This document shows positions 34,057-42,283 of a stretch of 64,000 nucleotides of DNA, one piece after another. Numbering within the stretch: the first letter of the stretch is position 1; every line of letters begins with the position of its first letter. A model generated the notes under the pieces. That model was given only the letters and a program-made list of their open reading frames with translations. It made no database searches and was not told where the DNA came from. A program made the translations under genes and the position numbers. This DNA is from Pseudalkalibacillus berkeleyi (GTDB lineage Bacteria > Bacillota > Bacilli > Bacillales > Fictibacillaceae), in NCBI RefSeq assembly GCF_021608225.1, contig NZ_JAKIJS010000001.1, forward strand, positions 186,001 to 250,000. Reading direction: 5' to 3'.

Positions 34057-34453
34057 GAATTTTGGAATCGCTTGGATCATTGCGCTCATTGCGGTATTAG
34101 GTAGTCTTTATTTTAGTGAAATAGCCGGCTTTGTTCCTTGTCAATTATGCTGGTACCAAAGGATCTTAATGTATCCACTTGCGGTCATCATAGGGATAGG
34201 TCTTTACTTAGATGATCCTAAACTTTCGTGGTATGTGCTCCCGTTTAGTGTAATAGGTGTATTTGTTTCAAGTTATCATTATCTGTATCAGAAGACAGAC
34301 TGGTTTTCAGAAATAGGCTCTTGTACAAAAGGTGTCTCCTGTTCTGGAGAATACATCAACTGGCTTGGGTTCATTACCATACCATTATTATCATTTACTG
34401 CGTTTATGCTGATTACGATTGTAATGATCAGCACGTTAAAAAAAGAAAAATAG
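34046..34453 (+). CDS. bdbC: disulfide formation protein BdbC (DsbB-like)
   Basis: A 135-residue four-helix membrane protein of the DsbB family. FVPCQLCWYQRILMYPL at about residues 30-46 holds the first cysteine pair and the quinone-binding arginine; SCTKGVSCSGEYINWLG holds the second pair. It transfers electrons from BdbD to the quinone pool. The gene overlaps the end of bdbD in another frame, so the two are translationally coupled, as in Bacillus. Confidence 0.92.
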   Translation: MVNKNFGIAWIIALIAVLGSLYFSEIAGFVPCQLCWYQRILMYPLAVIIGIGLYLDDPKLSWYVLPFSVIGVFVSSYHYLYQKTDWFSEIGSCTKGVSCSGEYINWLGFITIPLLSFTAFMLITIVMISTLKKEK

Positions 34454-34564
34454 AGAGTAAGCCCTGGTGGCTGCTCTCTTTTTGCTTTCAGGACACAATA
34501 GTTGTCCTTAATCGGAGTCTTGGATACGATAAGATGAGAATCTAATTAGTTAGGGAGAGTGCAA

Positions 34565-35323
34565 ATGAACGAAACTATTCAAACAATCATGAACCATCGG
34601 AGTATACGGGCATTTAAGGATGAGCCACTTTCTGAAGAGCAAATTACAACGATTGTCAAAAGTGCTCAAGCTGCTGCAACATCTAGCTATTTGCAAGTTT
34701 ACTCAATCATTGGGGTCAAAGATCCAGCAAAGAAAAAGAAGCTAGCGGAACTTGCAGGAAATCAGGAGTACGTTGAGAAGAATGGTCACTTCTTTGTATT
34801 TTGTGCAGACTTGAACCGTCATAAAGTCGCAGTGGAAATGGAAGGACTGACAGAAGACGAAGTCGTGGATTCACTTGAATCTACAGAAAAGTTTATGGTC
34901 GGTACAATTGATGCAACCCTCGCAGCTCAAAACGCTGCATTAGCAGCTGAGTCGATGGGACTTGGCATCTGCTATATCGGGGGCCTTCGTAACAACTTAG
35001 AGGAAGTAGCAGAGATTTTAAAAACACCTGATCGAGTTATTCCATTGTTCGGTATGTGTGTAGGTGTCCCAGATCAGAACCCGGATCAGAAACAGCGATT
35101 GCCGTTAGAAAACATCTATCATGTGGATGAATATCAGCAGGACGAAACGAAATTTATTGAGCAATTGGCAAGCTATAATGAAGACATCGGAGATTATTAC
35201 CGAGAACGTACTCAAGGTGAAAGAACCCATACTTGGACGGAGATCATTGCGACGAAAATGAGTAAACCGATGAGACTTTACATGAAAGATTTCTTAAAGA
35301 GAATTAGAATTCCGCTTAAGTAA
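34565..35323 (+). CDS. nfrA: NADPH-dependent FMN oxidoreductase NfrA
   Basis: A nitroreductase-fold flavoprotein of 252 residues. Opening MNETIQTIMNHRSIRAFKDEPL gives the FMN-binding HRSIR motif; AAESMGLGICYIGGLRNNL binds the flavin phosphate; the C-terminus YYRERTQGERTHTWTE is characteristic. The whole chain follows B. subtilis NfrA. It reduces FMN, nitro-compounds and quinones with NADPH and is linked to disulfide stress. The start at 34565 follows AGGGAGAG at six bases; the GTG at 34559 is too close. Confidence 0.92.
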   Translation: MNETIQTIMNHRSIRAFKDEPLSEEQITTIVKSAQAAATSSYLQVYSIIGVKDPAKKKKLAELAGNQEYVEKNGHFFVFCADLNRHKVAVEMEGLTEDEVVDSLESTEKFMVGTIDATLAAQNAALAAESMGLGICYIGGLRNNLEEVAEILKTPDRVIPLFGMCVGVPDQNPDQKQRLPLENIYHVDEYQQDETKFIEQLASYNEDIGDYYRERTQGERTHTWTEIIATKMSKPMRLYMKDFLKRIRIPLK

Positions 35324-35394
35324 AGTGAGCGAATACAGTAGCATTGATTCGTTTAAACTACCTTCATATGATAGATGAAATGGAGGCGAGTGAA

Positions 35395-35550
35395 TTGACG
35401 AAACGTAAGCAATTGAACGATAAAACGAAGCACCACAATCAAACACCGAAGGAAAGCCTTCCGGATATTGAAATTGCAGAAGAGATCGCAAAAGGTGCAA
35501 ACAAATTAAGCGAAGAAGATTTACCGAAAAGAGAAAATCAGGAATTTTAA
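35395..35550 (+). CDS. small hydrophilic protein, unknown
   Basis: A 51-residue charged protein from TTG, eight bases after GGAGG. It reads TKRKQLNDKTKHHNQTPKESLP at the start and then IEIAEEIAKGANKLSEED, a likely helix. It has no membrane segment or cysteine. Small lysine-rich proteins like this are common in Bacillus spores and stress regulons, but no family was recognised. The 68-residue reading from 35344 has no ribosome site. Confidence 0.5.
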   Translation: MTKRKQLNDKTKHHNQTPKESLPDIEIAEEIAKGANKLSEEDLPKRENQEF

Positions 35551-35553
35551 ATA

Positions 35554-35588
35554 AGGAGCTGCTCGAATATCAATCGGGCGGCTCCTTT
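35554..35588. terminator. possible weak terminator
   Basis: GGAGC..GCTCGA pairs imperfectly with TCGGGCGGCTCC, followed by TTTAT; it lies between two converging genes. Confidence 0.45.
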
Positions 35589-35597
35589 ATGAATTCC

Positions 35598-36140
35598 TTA
35601 AAGTGATTTCAAATGTTCATTAAGTTCTATTGCATATTGAATCGCTTGACGATCGTTCTCAATCTCGCCAGGCTTTCCTGCTTGCCCGATTACATAACCA
35701 CTAAATTCTAGGTCTATGAAGTCGAAGATATAATTAAACTGCTGTATCAGTGGAAGTGCTTTAATTTTCGGATTGTCCCCACCACAACAAATCACATAGG
35801 CTTGCTTCTTGCGCATTTCAGCTTTGAAATCGTACCGTTCATCGCGCAAATTTTGACTAAAGCGATCTACGAAATTTTTCATAATACCTGACATGCCGTA
35901 CCAATACACAGGCGTTGCAAATACTAAAATATCATGTTCTAAAATGAGATTTACAAGGTGATCATTATCATCATCAACAGGTTTGAATCCACCCGGTTCG
36001 TGACGCAGGTCATCTATTGGCTGTATTTGAAGATCTCTCAACTGAACATGTGTAACGTTTAATCCTTCCAATGCTTTCGCGGTCAATTTTTCCGTATTTC
36101 CATTAGACCGTGAACTACCGTGTATCGCTAGAATTTTCAT
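35598..36140 (-). CDS. flavodoxin-fold NAD(P)H-dependent oxidoreductase
   Basis: A 180-residue flavodoxin-like protein. KILAIHGSSRSNGNTEKLTAKAL (residues 2-24) is the FMN phosphate loop; ILVFATPVYWYGMSGIMKNFVDRFSQNLR (about 78-106) is the second flavin loop of the NADPH-dependent FMN reductase group (YwqN-like). VICCGGDNPK follows. It probably reduces quinones, azo dyes or flavins. The ATG at 36140 follows GGGGAGG; the longer 200-residue reading adds a sequence with no site. Confidence 0.82.
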   Translation of the reverse strand: MKILAIHGSSRSNGNTEKLTAKALEGLNVTHVQLRDLQIQPIDDLRHEPGGFKPVDDDNDHLVNLILEHDILVFATPVYWYGMSGIMKNFVDRFSQNLRDERYDFKAEMRKKQAYVICCGGDNPKIKALPLIQQFNYIFDFIDLEFSGYVIGQAGKPGEIENDRQAIQYAIELNEHLKSL

Positions 36141-36305
36141 ATCATATGTACCTCCCCATATCCATAATGTTCCTTTATCATATCGAATACATAAAATCAT
36201 TGCGAGTGATTAAACTCCGATAAGCACAACGTTTGCGTACCTTTCATTTACCTGTTAGTCTCGGTAACCAATCCACATAAAGGAGAAAAAATTAAAACAA
36301 AATAC

Positions 36306-36360
36306 TTGAAAGTCAAAGAAGGTCAAACTATAATAGAATCAAAGGTCAAAGATAGTCAAA
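36306..36360 (+). promoter_or_regulatory. clpE promoter with two CtsR operators
   Basis: TTGAAA (36306), a 17-base spacer and TATAAT (36329-36334) form a strong promoter. Two CtsR heptad pairs flank the -10: AGTCAAA-GAA-GGTCAAA (36311-36327) and GGTCAAA-GAT-AGTCAAA (36344-36360), both matching the RGTCAAA-N3-RGTCAAA consensus. Confidence 0.92.
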
Positions 36361-36404
36361 GTCAATCTTGATCAAAAATTAACTTATTCAAGGAGGTCAT
36401 TAAT

Positions 36405-38528
36405 ATGCGTTGTCAACACTGTCAAGTAAACGAAGCCAATGTACGAATGACTCTTCACATAAATGGAATGACGAAGCAGATTCGTCTCTGCCCTAAATGC
36501 TATAAAGAAATTCAACATGAAATGAAGCAACCAAGTAACATGAATCCTTTTGGTGGAAACGATATGAACGGATTCAATATGGATGACTTCATTGCACAAG
36601 CTAATCAATCTGAAGGACAAAAAGGTTCAGGAACAGGTAACAATGGTGGTGGATTACTCGACGATCTAGGACGAAACCTTACCGATGCAGCAAAAGCTGG
36701 ACTTATCGATCCGGTAATTGGTCGTCATAAAGAGGTTGATCGTGTTTCTGAAATATTAAATCGCCGCAACAAGAACAACCCTGTTTTGATTGGGGAACCT
36801 GGTGTTGGTAAAACTGCAATTGCAGAAGGATTGGCTCTGAAAATTGCAAACCAAGAAGCTCCAAGCAAACTGCTTAATAAACAAGTTTATCTCTTGGATG
36901 TTTCATCACTCGTTGCCAATACGGGCATTCGCGGTCAATTTGAAGAACGAATGAAACAACTGATTGCTGAAGTGAAAGAACGTAAGAATGTCATCTTGTT
37001 CGTAGATGAAATTCATCTACTCGTAGGGGCAGGATCAGCAGAAGGTTCAATGGATGCTGGCAACATTCTTAAGCCAGCACTCGCACGTGGAGAGCTTCAA
37101 GTTGTTGGCGCAACAACGTTGAAGGAATATCGTCAAATTGAAAAAGATGCTGCGCTCGAACGTCGTTTCCAACCTGTAACGGTGAAGGAACCTACTGAGC
37201 AAGAGGCAGTTGAAATTTTACAAGGATTGAAAGAAAAGTATGAACAATACCACGAAATTCGTTATACAGATGAAGCATTAAGAGCTTGTGTGACGCTATC
37301 TAAGCGGTACATTCAAGACCGTTTCTTACCAGATAAAGCAATCGATTTAATGGATGAAGCTGGTTCGAAAATGAACTTAAAGCACGTAGGTACAAGTGCA
37401 GATGAAGTGGATGAACGGTTAGCCGTCATTGCAAAGGAAAAGGAAGAAGCAACACAAAAGGAAGACTATGAACGTGCTGCAAAACTTCGAGACGAAGAAC
37501 TAAAGCTACAAAATCAAATGGATTCAAAGCCAGTAGAAAGACCTGAAATATCAGTTGAAGATGTTCAATATATTGTTGAGGAAAAGACAGGCATTCCAGT
37601 CCGTAAGCTACAAAACGATGAGCAAAACAAACTGAAGAACTTCTCAGAGCGACTCGGATCAAGTGTGATTGGTCAAGACGAGGCGGTTGAGAAGGTGGCC
37701 AAAGCCATCCGTCGAAGCCGTGCAGGATTGAAATCCAAAGTACGACCAATTGGCGCATTCTTATTCGTAGGACCTACAGGGGTCGGAAAGACTGAGCTAA
37801 CTAAAACGCTGGCAAAAGAGCTATTTGGCTCTAAAGATGCGATGATCCGTCTTGATATGAGTGAGTATATGGAGAAGCACGCCGTTTCTAAACTGATTGG
37901 TTCACCGCCAGGATATGTCGGTCACGATGAAGCGGGTCAGCTAACTGAACGCGTTCGTCGAAACCCATACAGTATTATCTTGCTTGATGAGATTGAAAAA
38001 GCTCACCCTGATGTACAGCATATGTTCCTTCAAATTATGGAAGATGGACGCATGACAGATAGTCAAGGTCGTACAGTGAGCTTCAAGGATACAGTGATCA
38101 TCATGACAAGTAATGCTGGAACTGGCGATAAGAAGATTACAGTTGGGTTCGAAAATCATGGATCTGATGCCGTTTCCGTTCTTGAAAACTTGAGTGCATA
38201 CTTCAAACCGGAATTCTTGAACCGTTTTGACTCCATTATCCAGTTTAACGAGTTGTCTGAAGATCACTTAATCAAGATCGTTGACTTAATGCTAGATGAC
38301 ATTCGTGAAATGGTGAAGGATGATGAGCGTGAAATTGAAGTAACAGAAGAAGCGAAGAAACGAATTGCATCACTCGGTTACGATCCTCGTTTCGGTGCTC
38401 GACCAACCCGACGAGTTCTACAAGAGAAAGTAGAGGATGGTATTGCCGATCTTCTACTTGATGAAGAGAACGTAACGACCATTAAGGTGGATGTCGTTGA
38501 AGAAGAAATAGTCGTGAAAAAAGGATAA
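36405..38528 (+). CDS. clpE: ATP-dependent protease ATPase subunit ClpE
   Basis: A 707-residue Hsp100 unfoldase. The N-terminal zinc finger CQHC...CPKC at residues 3-33 separates ClpE from ClpC. The first AAA module has [15 protein letters not shown], the second [21 protein letters not shown], with a short UVR-like coiled middle domain ([21 protein letters not shown]) between them. It feeds unfolded substrates to ClpP and helps destroy the repressor CtsR during heat stress. GGAGG precedes the ATG, and its promoter carries two CtsR boxes, so it is a class III heat-shock gene. Confidence 0.96.
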   Translation: MRCQHCQVNEANVRMTLHINGMTKQIRLCPKCYKEIQHEMKQPSNMNPFGGNDMNGFNMDDFIAQANQSEGQKGSGTGNNGGGLLDDLGRNLTDAAKAGLIDPVIGRHKEVDRVSEILNRRNKNNPVLIGEPGVGKTAIAEGLALKIANQEAPSKLLNKQVYLLDVSSLVANTGIRGQFEERMKQLIAEVKERKNVILFVDEIHLLVGAGSAEGSMDAGNILKPALARGELQVVGATTLKEYRQIEKDAALERRFQPVTVKEPTEQEAVEILQGLKEKYEQYHEIRYTDEALRACVTLSKRYIQDRFLPDKAIDLMDEAGSKMNLKHVGTSADEVDERLAVIAKEKEEATQKEDYERAAKLRDEELKLQNQMDSKPVERPEISVEDVQYIVEEKTGIPVRKLQNDEQNKLKNFSERLGSSVIGQDEAVEKVAKAIRRSRAGLKSKVRPIGAFLFVGPTGVGKTELTKTLAKELFGSKDAMIRLDMSEYMEKHAVSKLIGSPPGYVGHDEAGQLTERVRRNPYSIILLDEIEKAHPDVQHMFLQIMEDGRMTDSQGRTVSFKDTVIIMTSNAGTGDKKITVGFENHGSDAVSVLENLSAYFKPEFLNRFDSIIQFNELSEDHLIKIVDLMLDDIREMVKDDEREIEVTEEAKKRIASLGYDPRFGARPTRRVLQEKVEDGIADLLLDEENVTTIKVDVVEEEIVVKKG

Positions 38529-38540
38529 TGAAATTGTAAA

Positions 38541-38571
38541 AGACCCAGAGCAGATTCTGGGTCTTTTTTTT
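38541..38571. terminator. terminator of clpE, also facing the ABC permease
   Basis: AGACCCAGA pairs with TCTGGGTCT around a six-base loop; eight T on the plus side, four on the minus side. Confidence 0.88.
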
Positions 38572-38580
38572 ACAATATAT

Positions 38581-39321
38581 TTATTTCCCACTCCACCTGA
38601 AAAATCTTGCCGCGAGGAAGATCGATACAACTGCGATTCCAATCAGTACACCGACTTCGAGCCCATAGTCTGTGATCGGTCCAGTATTCCATGTTCCACG
38701 TAACAATTGAATGACGTAATATAACGGTAAAACTTTTGCCACGTATTGAAGGATTGTAGGCATCATATCAAGCGGAAACGTCGCGCCTGATAAGAAGAGC
38801 ATCAGGTTCAAAAAGAGAGAACTGATTGCTGCAGCTGCCTGCGTGTTTTTTGCAAGAGAGGTCAAGAACAAAGCGAATGGAAAGAAAGCTAAAATACTGA
38901 TAAGCAATGCAAGTAACGTACTGCCGATGTACTCTGGCAACGTTAAGTCATACATAAGCATACCGAATACCATTAATAATACGGCAGAGATAAAGAAAAT
39001 CACTGTTCCTTGGAAAGTGTGCGCGGCGAGAATTTTCCAAGGTTGAAGGGGTGTGGATTGATATCTGCGCAAAACCCCTGTTTCCCGGTAACCCGCAAGT
39101 ACTGTCCCTAACGTGAAAAATGAAGTGGTTACAATGTTTACTCCTATCCAGGAAGGTACATAAAGCTCGGCAAAGGACATGCCGTTCATTTCGTTGCCAT
39201 TAAACATCGATCCAAACAGCCAAATCATTAATACCGGAAATAAAAACGTCCAAAAAACACTAAGTCGATCACGGAAAAACATTTTAGTTTCTAGCCCAGC
39301 AAGCTTCACCATAGCCGTCAT
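38581..39321 (-). CDS. ABC-2 type transporter permease
   Basis: A 246-residue permease with six hydrophobic segments of the ABC-2 family. RDRLSVFWTFLFPVLMIWLFGSMF at the start and VLRRYQSTPLQPWKILAAHTFQG after the second helix are typical, as is SSLFLNLMLFLSGATFPLDMMPTILQYVAKVLPLYYVIQLLRG. It pairs with the ATPase gene just upstream; start and stop overlap by four bases (ATGA). Such exporters handle drugs, lipids or peptides. The substrate is not evident, and no regulator is adjacent. Confidence 0.86.
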   Translation of the reverse strand: MTAMVKLAGLETKMFFRDRLSVFWTFLFPVLMIWLFGSMFNGNEMNGMSFAELYVPSWIGVNIVTTSFFTLGTVLAGYRETGVLRRYQSTPLQPWKILAAHTFQGTVIFFISAVLLMVFGMLMYDLTLPEYIGSTLLALLISILAFFPFALFLTSLAKNTQAAAAISSLFLNLMLFLSGATFPLDMMPTILQYVAKVLPLYYVIQLLRGTWNTGPITDYGLEVGVLIGIAVVSIFLAARFFRWSGK

Positions 39322-40229
39322 GCGGTTTGCTCCTTTTCTAAGTAATGGACGAAAAGATCATCCAAAGTACCTTTCTCAAATTTGAAATGATTCAATGTAA
39401 CTTCTTTTTCATGACAATACTTGAAAATGTGGTAAGCAGTCGTTTGCTGATCATCGCTGAAAACTTTGAAATGGTTCGACTCTTGCTCAACTCGCAAAAC
39501 ATCTGGTAGTGACAGTAAGTAATCATACTCGATCTCTTCACTTTCAAATGATAAATAGTTGACGGACATTTCGTTTAGCAATTCTTGTGGGGTGTTGAGT
39601 GCTTTTAACTGACCACCGTAAATCATCGCAACTCGGTCACATAGCTTTTCAGCTTCCTCCATGTAATGGGTTGTAATCACGATCGTACAGCCTTGATCTT
39701 TCAGCAGTTTAATCATTGACCACATTTCACGACGAGCATGTGGGTCTAATCCCATACTCGGTTCATCGAGAAAAACAATTTCTGGTTCGTGCAAGGTTGC
39801 TAGTGCAAGTGTGACCCTTTGTTTCCATCCACCTGATAAGTCTTCGAAATTTACATTTAGTTTCTCTTTAAGTCCTAATAGCTCAATTAAATGATCCTTT
39901 TGAGTCGTTTTTTTGTAAAAAGAAGCAAATAAGTCGAGTGCTTCTTTTACTTTCATTTTATTTTGGATAGATGTCGCCTGAAACTGGACGCCGATCCGTT
40001 TGTTCAATTCTCGAAGCTGTTTGTTCGGAACAAGGCCTAGTACGTCAATTGTTCCGTTGTCAGGTTTCCGGATGCCTTCAAGCATTTCAATGGTAGTCGT
40101 CTTTCCAGCTCCATTTGGACCAATGATCCCGAAGATTTCTCCCTTTTTTACGGAAAAAGAAATGTCTTGAACCGCTTTTGTATCCCCATATGTTTTTGAC
40201 AGGTGCTCAACAGTAATGACGTGCTCCAT
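39318..40229 (-). CDS. ABC transporter ATP-binding protein, drug-export type
   Basis: A 303-residue ATPase. GPNGAGKTTTIEMLEGIRKPDNGTIDVLG (Walker A), the ABC signature LSGGWKQRVTLALATLHEPEIVFLDEPSMGLDPHARREMW and the switch TTHYMEEAEKLCDRVAMI are complete. The LSGGW variant and the added C-terminal region (about 215-300) are typical of the CcmA/DrrA export group. The start at 40229 (or ATG 40232) follows GAGGAGGAG; the 365-residue reading runs into the 21-bp repeat tract and gives a false seven-residue repeat, so it is rejected. It is the first gene of an operon with the permease. Confidence 0.88.
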   Translation of the reverse strand: MEHVITVEHLSKTYGDTKAVQDISFSVKKGEIFGIIGPNGAGKTTTIEMLEGIRKPDNGTIDVLGLVPNKQLRELNKRIGVQFQATSIQNKMKVKEALDLFASFYKKTTQKDHLIELLGLKEKLNVNFEDLSGGWKQRVTLALATLHEPEIVFLDEPSMGLDPHARREMWSMIKLLKDQGCTIVITTHYMEEAEKLCDRVAMIYGGQLKALNTPQELLNEMSVNYLSFESEEIEYDYLLSLPDVLRVEQESNHFKVFSDDQQTTAYHIFKYCHEKEVTLNHFKFEKGTLDDLFVHYLEKEQTA

Positions 40230-40316
40230 CATTCTCCTCCTCGTTGATTTATTAATACTGATATTTACGTTTACAAAGGAGGGAAGTTTCATAAAAGTTC
40301 GATTTTTGGTCTTGAT

Positions 40317-40407
40317 CGATAAATCTGAGGTTTTGCACGATAAAAGTTGAGTTTTGCACGATAAATCTGGAGTTTTGCACGATAAATCTGGAGTTTTGAT
40401 CGATAAC
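40317..40407. repeat. 21-bp tandem repeat, four copies
   Basis: CGATAAATCTGGAGTTTTGCA recurs four times with small changes, and a partial fifth CGATAAC ends it. Degenerate units extend back to about 40291. Unlike the other tracts it lies between the starts of two divergent genes. Confidence 0.9.
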
Positions 40408-40498
40408 AACATCAATTATCTTTTATACGAAAGGAATTATTCATATTGTATCGAATTGTGTGGGGTATTCGATTTTTATGAGGTCAGGTGAGGCATCT

Positions 40499-41404
40499 AT
40501 GAAAAAATGGGCTTATCTATTCATTGCATTAGGGGCATCTCTTTGGGGTTTAATTGCTATTTTTGTTGAAGCCCTATATACATACGGATTTACAGCATTA
40601 GAAATTGTCACACTTCGCGTCACTGTTGCTGCGGTTCTTCTACTCATCATTGCCGCGATTAAGGATGTGCGGTTGCTTAAAATCAACTGGAGAGATAGTA
40701 GTTATTTTATCGGTACAGGTATTTTCAGCATCGTCTTTTTTAATTGGTGTCTTTTCACTGCCATTAAAGAAACATCGATTGCAGTCGCGGCCATTTTACT
40801 TTACACGGCTCCAGCAATCGTAACGATTCTTTCGAGGTTTTTATTTAAAGAATGGTTTACGGTTCGAAAAGGAATCGCCTTATTAATGACGTTGTTCGGA
40901 TGCACGTTTGTCATTGGCGTTTTACCTGGCGGAACGAGCAGTACAGTCTCATTCTATGGTGTGCTTGCAGGTCTTGGATCGGGGCTCGGATATGCCTTGT
41001 ATAGCATCTTTGGTAAGTATGCGTTGAAAAAATATACATCCATCACGGTGATTACGTATACGTTCATCTTTGCCTCAGTTGTATTGATTCCGGTGACAGG
41101 ATTGTGGAAACAGTCAGATGTTGTATTAAAATCAGGTGTACTTATGAATTCCCTTGGTCTCGGATTAATATCGACAGTGCTTGCATTCATGTTTTATACA
41201 GTGGGGCTTCAATACATCGAGTCGAGCAGAGCTTCTATTACAGCAACAGTAGAACCGGTCGTTGCGACGTTAGTCGGGGTCATCCTTTTTAAAGAGCAAT
41301 TGACGGCATGGCAGATTGTTGGCATCGCTTTAGTCCTAAGTGCCGTGATCGTCGTCCAAGAAAATAAAAAGCGTGTGAAAACGGAGCACTCACTGGTGCA
41401 GTAA
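40499..41404 (+). CDS. EamA/DMT-family transporter
   Basis: A 301-residue membrane protein with ten helices and the duplicated EamA fold. The first half begins KKWAYLFIALGASLWGLIAIFVEALYTYGFTALEIVTLR; the second repeats the pattern in SFYGVLAGLGSGLGYALYSIFGKYALKKYTSITVITYTF and SRASITATVEPVVATLVGVILFKEQLTAWQIVG, the typical EPVVA helix-nine signature. Members export amino acids, nucleosides or other metabolites. The start at 40499 follows GTGAGG; upstream codons belong to no site. Confidence 0.87.
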   Translation: MKKWAYLFIALGASLWGLIAIFVEALYTYGFTALEIVTLRVTVAAVLLLIIAAIKDVRLLKINWRDSSYFIGTGIFSIVFFNWCLFTAIKETSIAVAAILLYTAPAIVTILSRFLFKEWFTVRKGIALLMTLFGCTFVIGVLPGGTSSTVSFYGVLAGLGSGLGYALYSIFGKYALKKYTSITVITYTFIFASVVLIPVTGLWKQSDVVLKSGVLMNSLGLGLISTVLAFMFYTVGLQYIESSRASITATVEPVVATLVGVILFKEQLTAWQIVGIALVLSAVIVVQENKKRVKTEHSLVQ

Positions 41405-41429
41405 GGAGAATGACATATGAGGATGAAAG

Positions 41430-41774
41430 ATGTTTTATAGAAGAAAATGTTATATCGTAAAAAAAGAATTCGCCGAAAACTTCAATGATCATTTTCAGCA
41501 TACAAACCTACCTAACCAACTCAAACATGGTGCTCGTTTGATCGGCCGTTGGATGAAAGATTATTGTGATGATACTGTAGAAATTTTTGCAATTTGGGAA
41601 TATGACAGTTTCGAGGATTATCAATTGATCGAGGGAAGAGTAAGAAGTGATGAGGCTCATGTAAAAAGGGTTCAAAATTGGTATGAGAAAAATGGTGGAA
41701 GAGAGCACGTTTTCAGTGCATACATACTTGAAGTGAGAAACGAAGCACTTGAATCAACGGTTAGTGAAAGTTAA
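41430..41774 (+). CDS. NIPSNAP-like dimeric alpha-beta barrel protein
   Basis: A 114-residue ferredoxin-like protein: MFYRRKCYIVKKEFAENFNDHFQHTNLPNQLKHGARLIGRWM and FAIWEYDSFEDYQLIEGRVRSDEAHVKRVQNWYEK fit the NIPSNAP/ABM family, which is small, cytosolic and mostly of unknown function. GAGGATGAAAG precedes the ATG. It follows the EamA gene by 25 bases and may be cotranscribed with it. No catalytic role is claimed. Confidence 0.7.
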   Translation: MFYRRKCYIVKKEFAENFNDHFQHTNLPNQLKHGARLIGRWMKDYCDDTVEIFAIWEYDSFEDYQLIEGRVRSDEAHVKRVQNWYEKNGGREHVFSAYILEVRNEALESTVSES

Positions 41775-41939
41775 GAGCGATAGCTGCAATTGAATGGTGA
41801 GATCAACCAAAGTAATTGGGTCAAAGTCTGAAAGAAAGTTCATTCTATAGACTGAAGAAAATCCATTCTGTTGACCGTTAAGAATAAACATGGAAATGCG
41901 TAAACTAAAAGTACCAAATCAAGAAAGGGAGCGGTTTCC

Positions 41940-42005
41940 ATGTTTAACACTTATGAAATTGAAAAGTTGATTATTGAGCAAATTAAGAAGCAACTAAAGA
42001 AGTAA
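41940..42005 (+). CDS. possible 21-residue peptide
   Basis: AAAGGGAGCGG stands nine bases before an ATG that opens MFNTYEIEKLIIEQIKKQLK and ends at TAA. The peptide is an amphipathic, basic helix. A GAGGGTG/CACCCTC hairpin follows at 42013-42041, without a T run. It could be a small functional peptide or chance; the ribosome site is the only firm support. Confidence 0.35.
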   Translation: MFNTYEIEKLIIEQIKKQLKK

Positions 42006-42041
42006 GCACATCGAGGGTGTCTGTAACATGTAGCACCCTCC

Positions 42042-42215
42042 CTAGCTATTCCCAATCTTATCTTCCAGAGCTTCTACCCTTTTTCTTAACTTTGCGACTT
42101 CACCATTTTGTTTATGTTTCGATGAGGAAATGCGGTAAGTAATCATAGAGAATATTGAGATGATAAATAATAAGAGTACAATCATGCCTATACCAATGAT
42201 CAAAAATACACTCAT
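42042..42215 (-). CDS. small membrane protein with C-terminal coiled coil (57 residues)
   Basis: An AAAGGAGG site lies six bases ahead of the ATG on the minus strand. The 57-residue protein has a membrane helix at about 3-26 (VFLIIGIGMIVLLLFIISIF) and a polar tail ending EVAKLRKRVEALEDKIGNS, a short coiled coil. The build recalls PspB-like small membrane proteins, but no firm family was recognised. The good site and clean topology support a real gene. Confidence 0.65.
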   Translation of the reverse strand: MSVFLIIGIGMIVLLLFIISIFSMITYRISSSKHKQNGEVAKLRKRVEALEDKIGNS

Positions 42216-42283
42216 GCGTTACCTCCTTTTTTACAATTCTATCATGAATGATGCATGAAAATTAAAGAAGAAGAGGCTACTGA

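Noticed and set aside
40230-40415. N-terminal extension of the ABC ATPase with a seven-residue repeat (LSCKTPD)
   Set aside because: It is translation of the 21-bp repeat tract; GAGGAGGAG points to the start at 40229.
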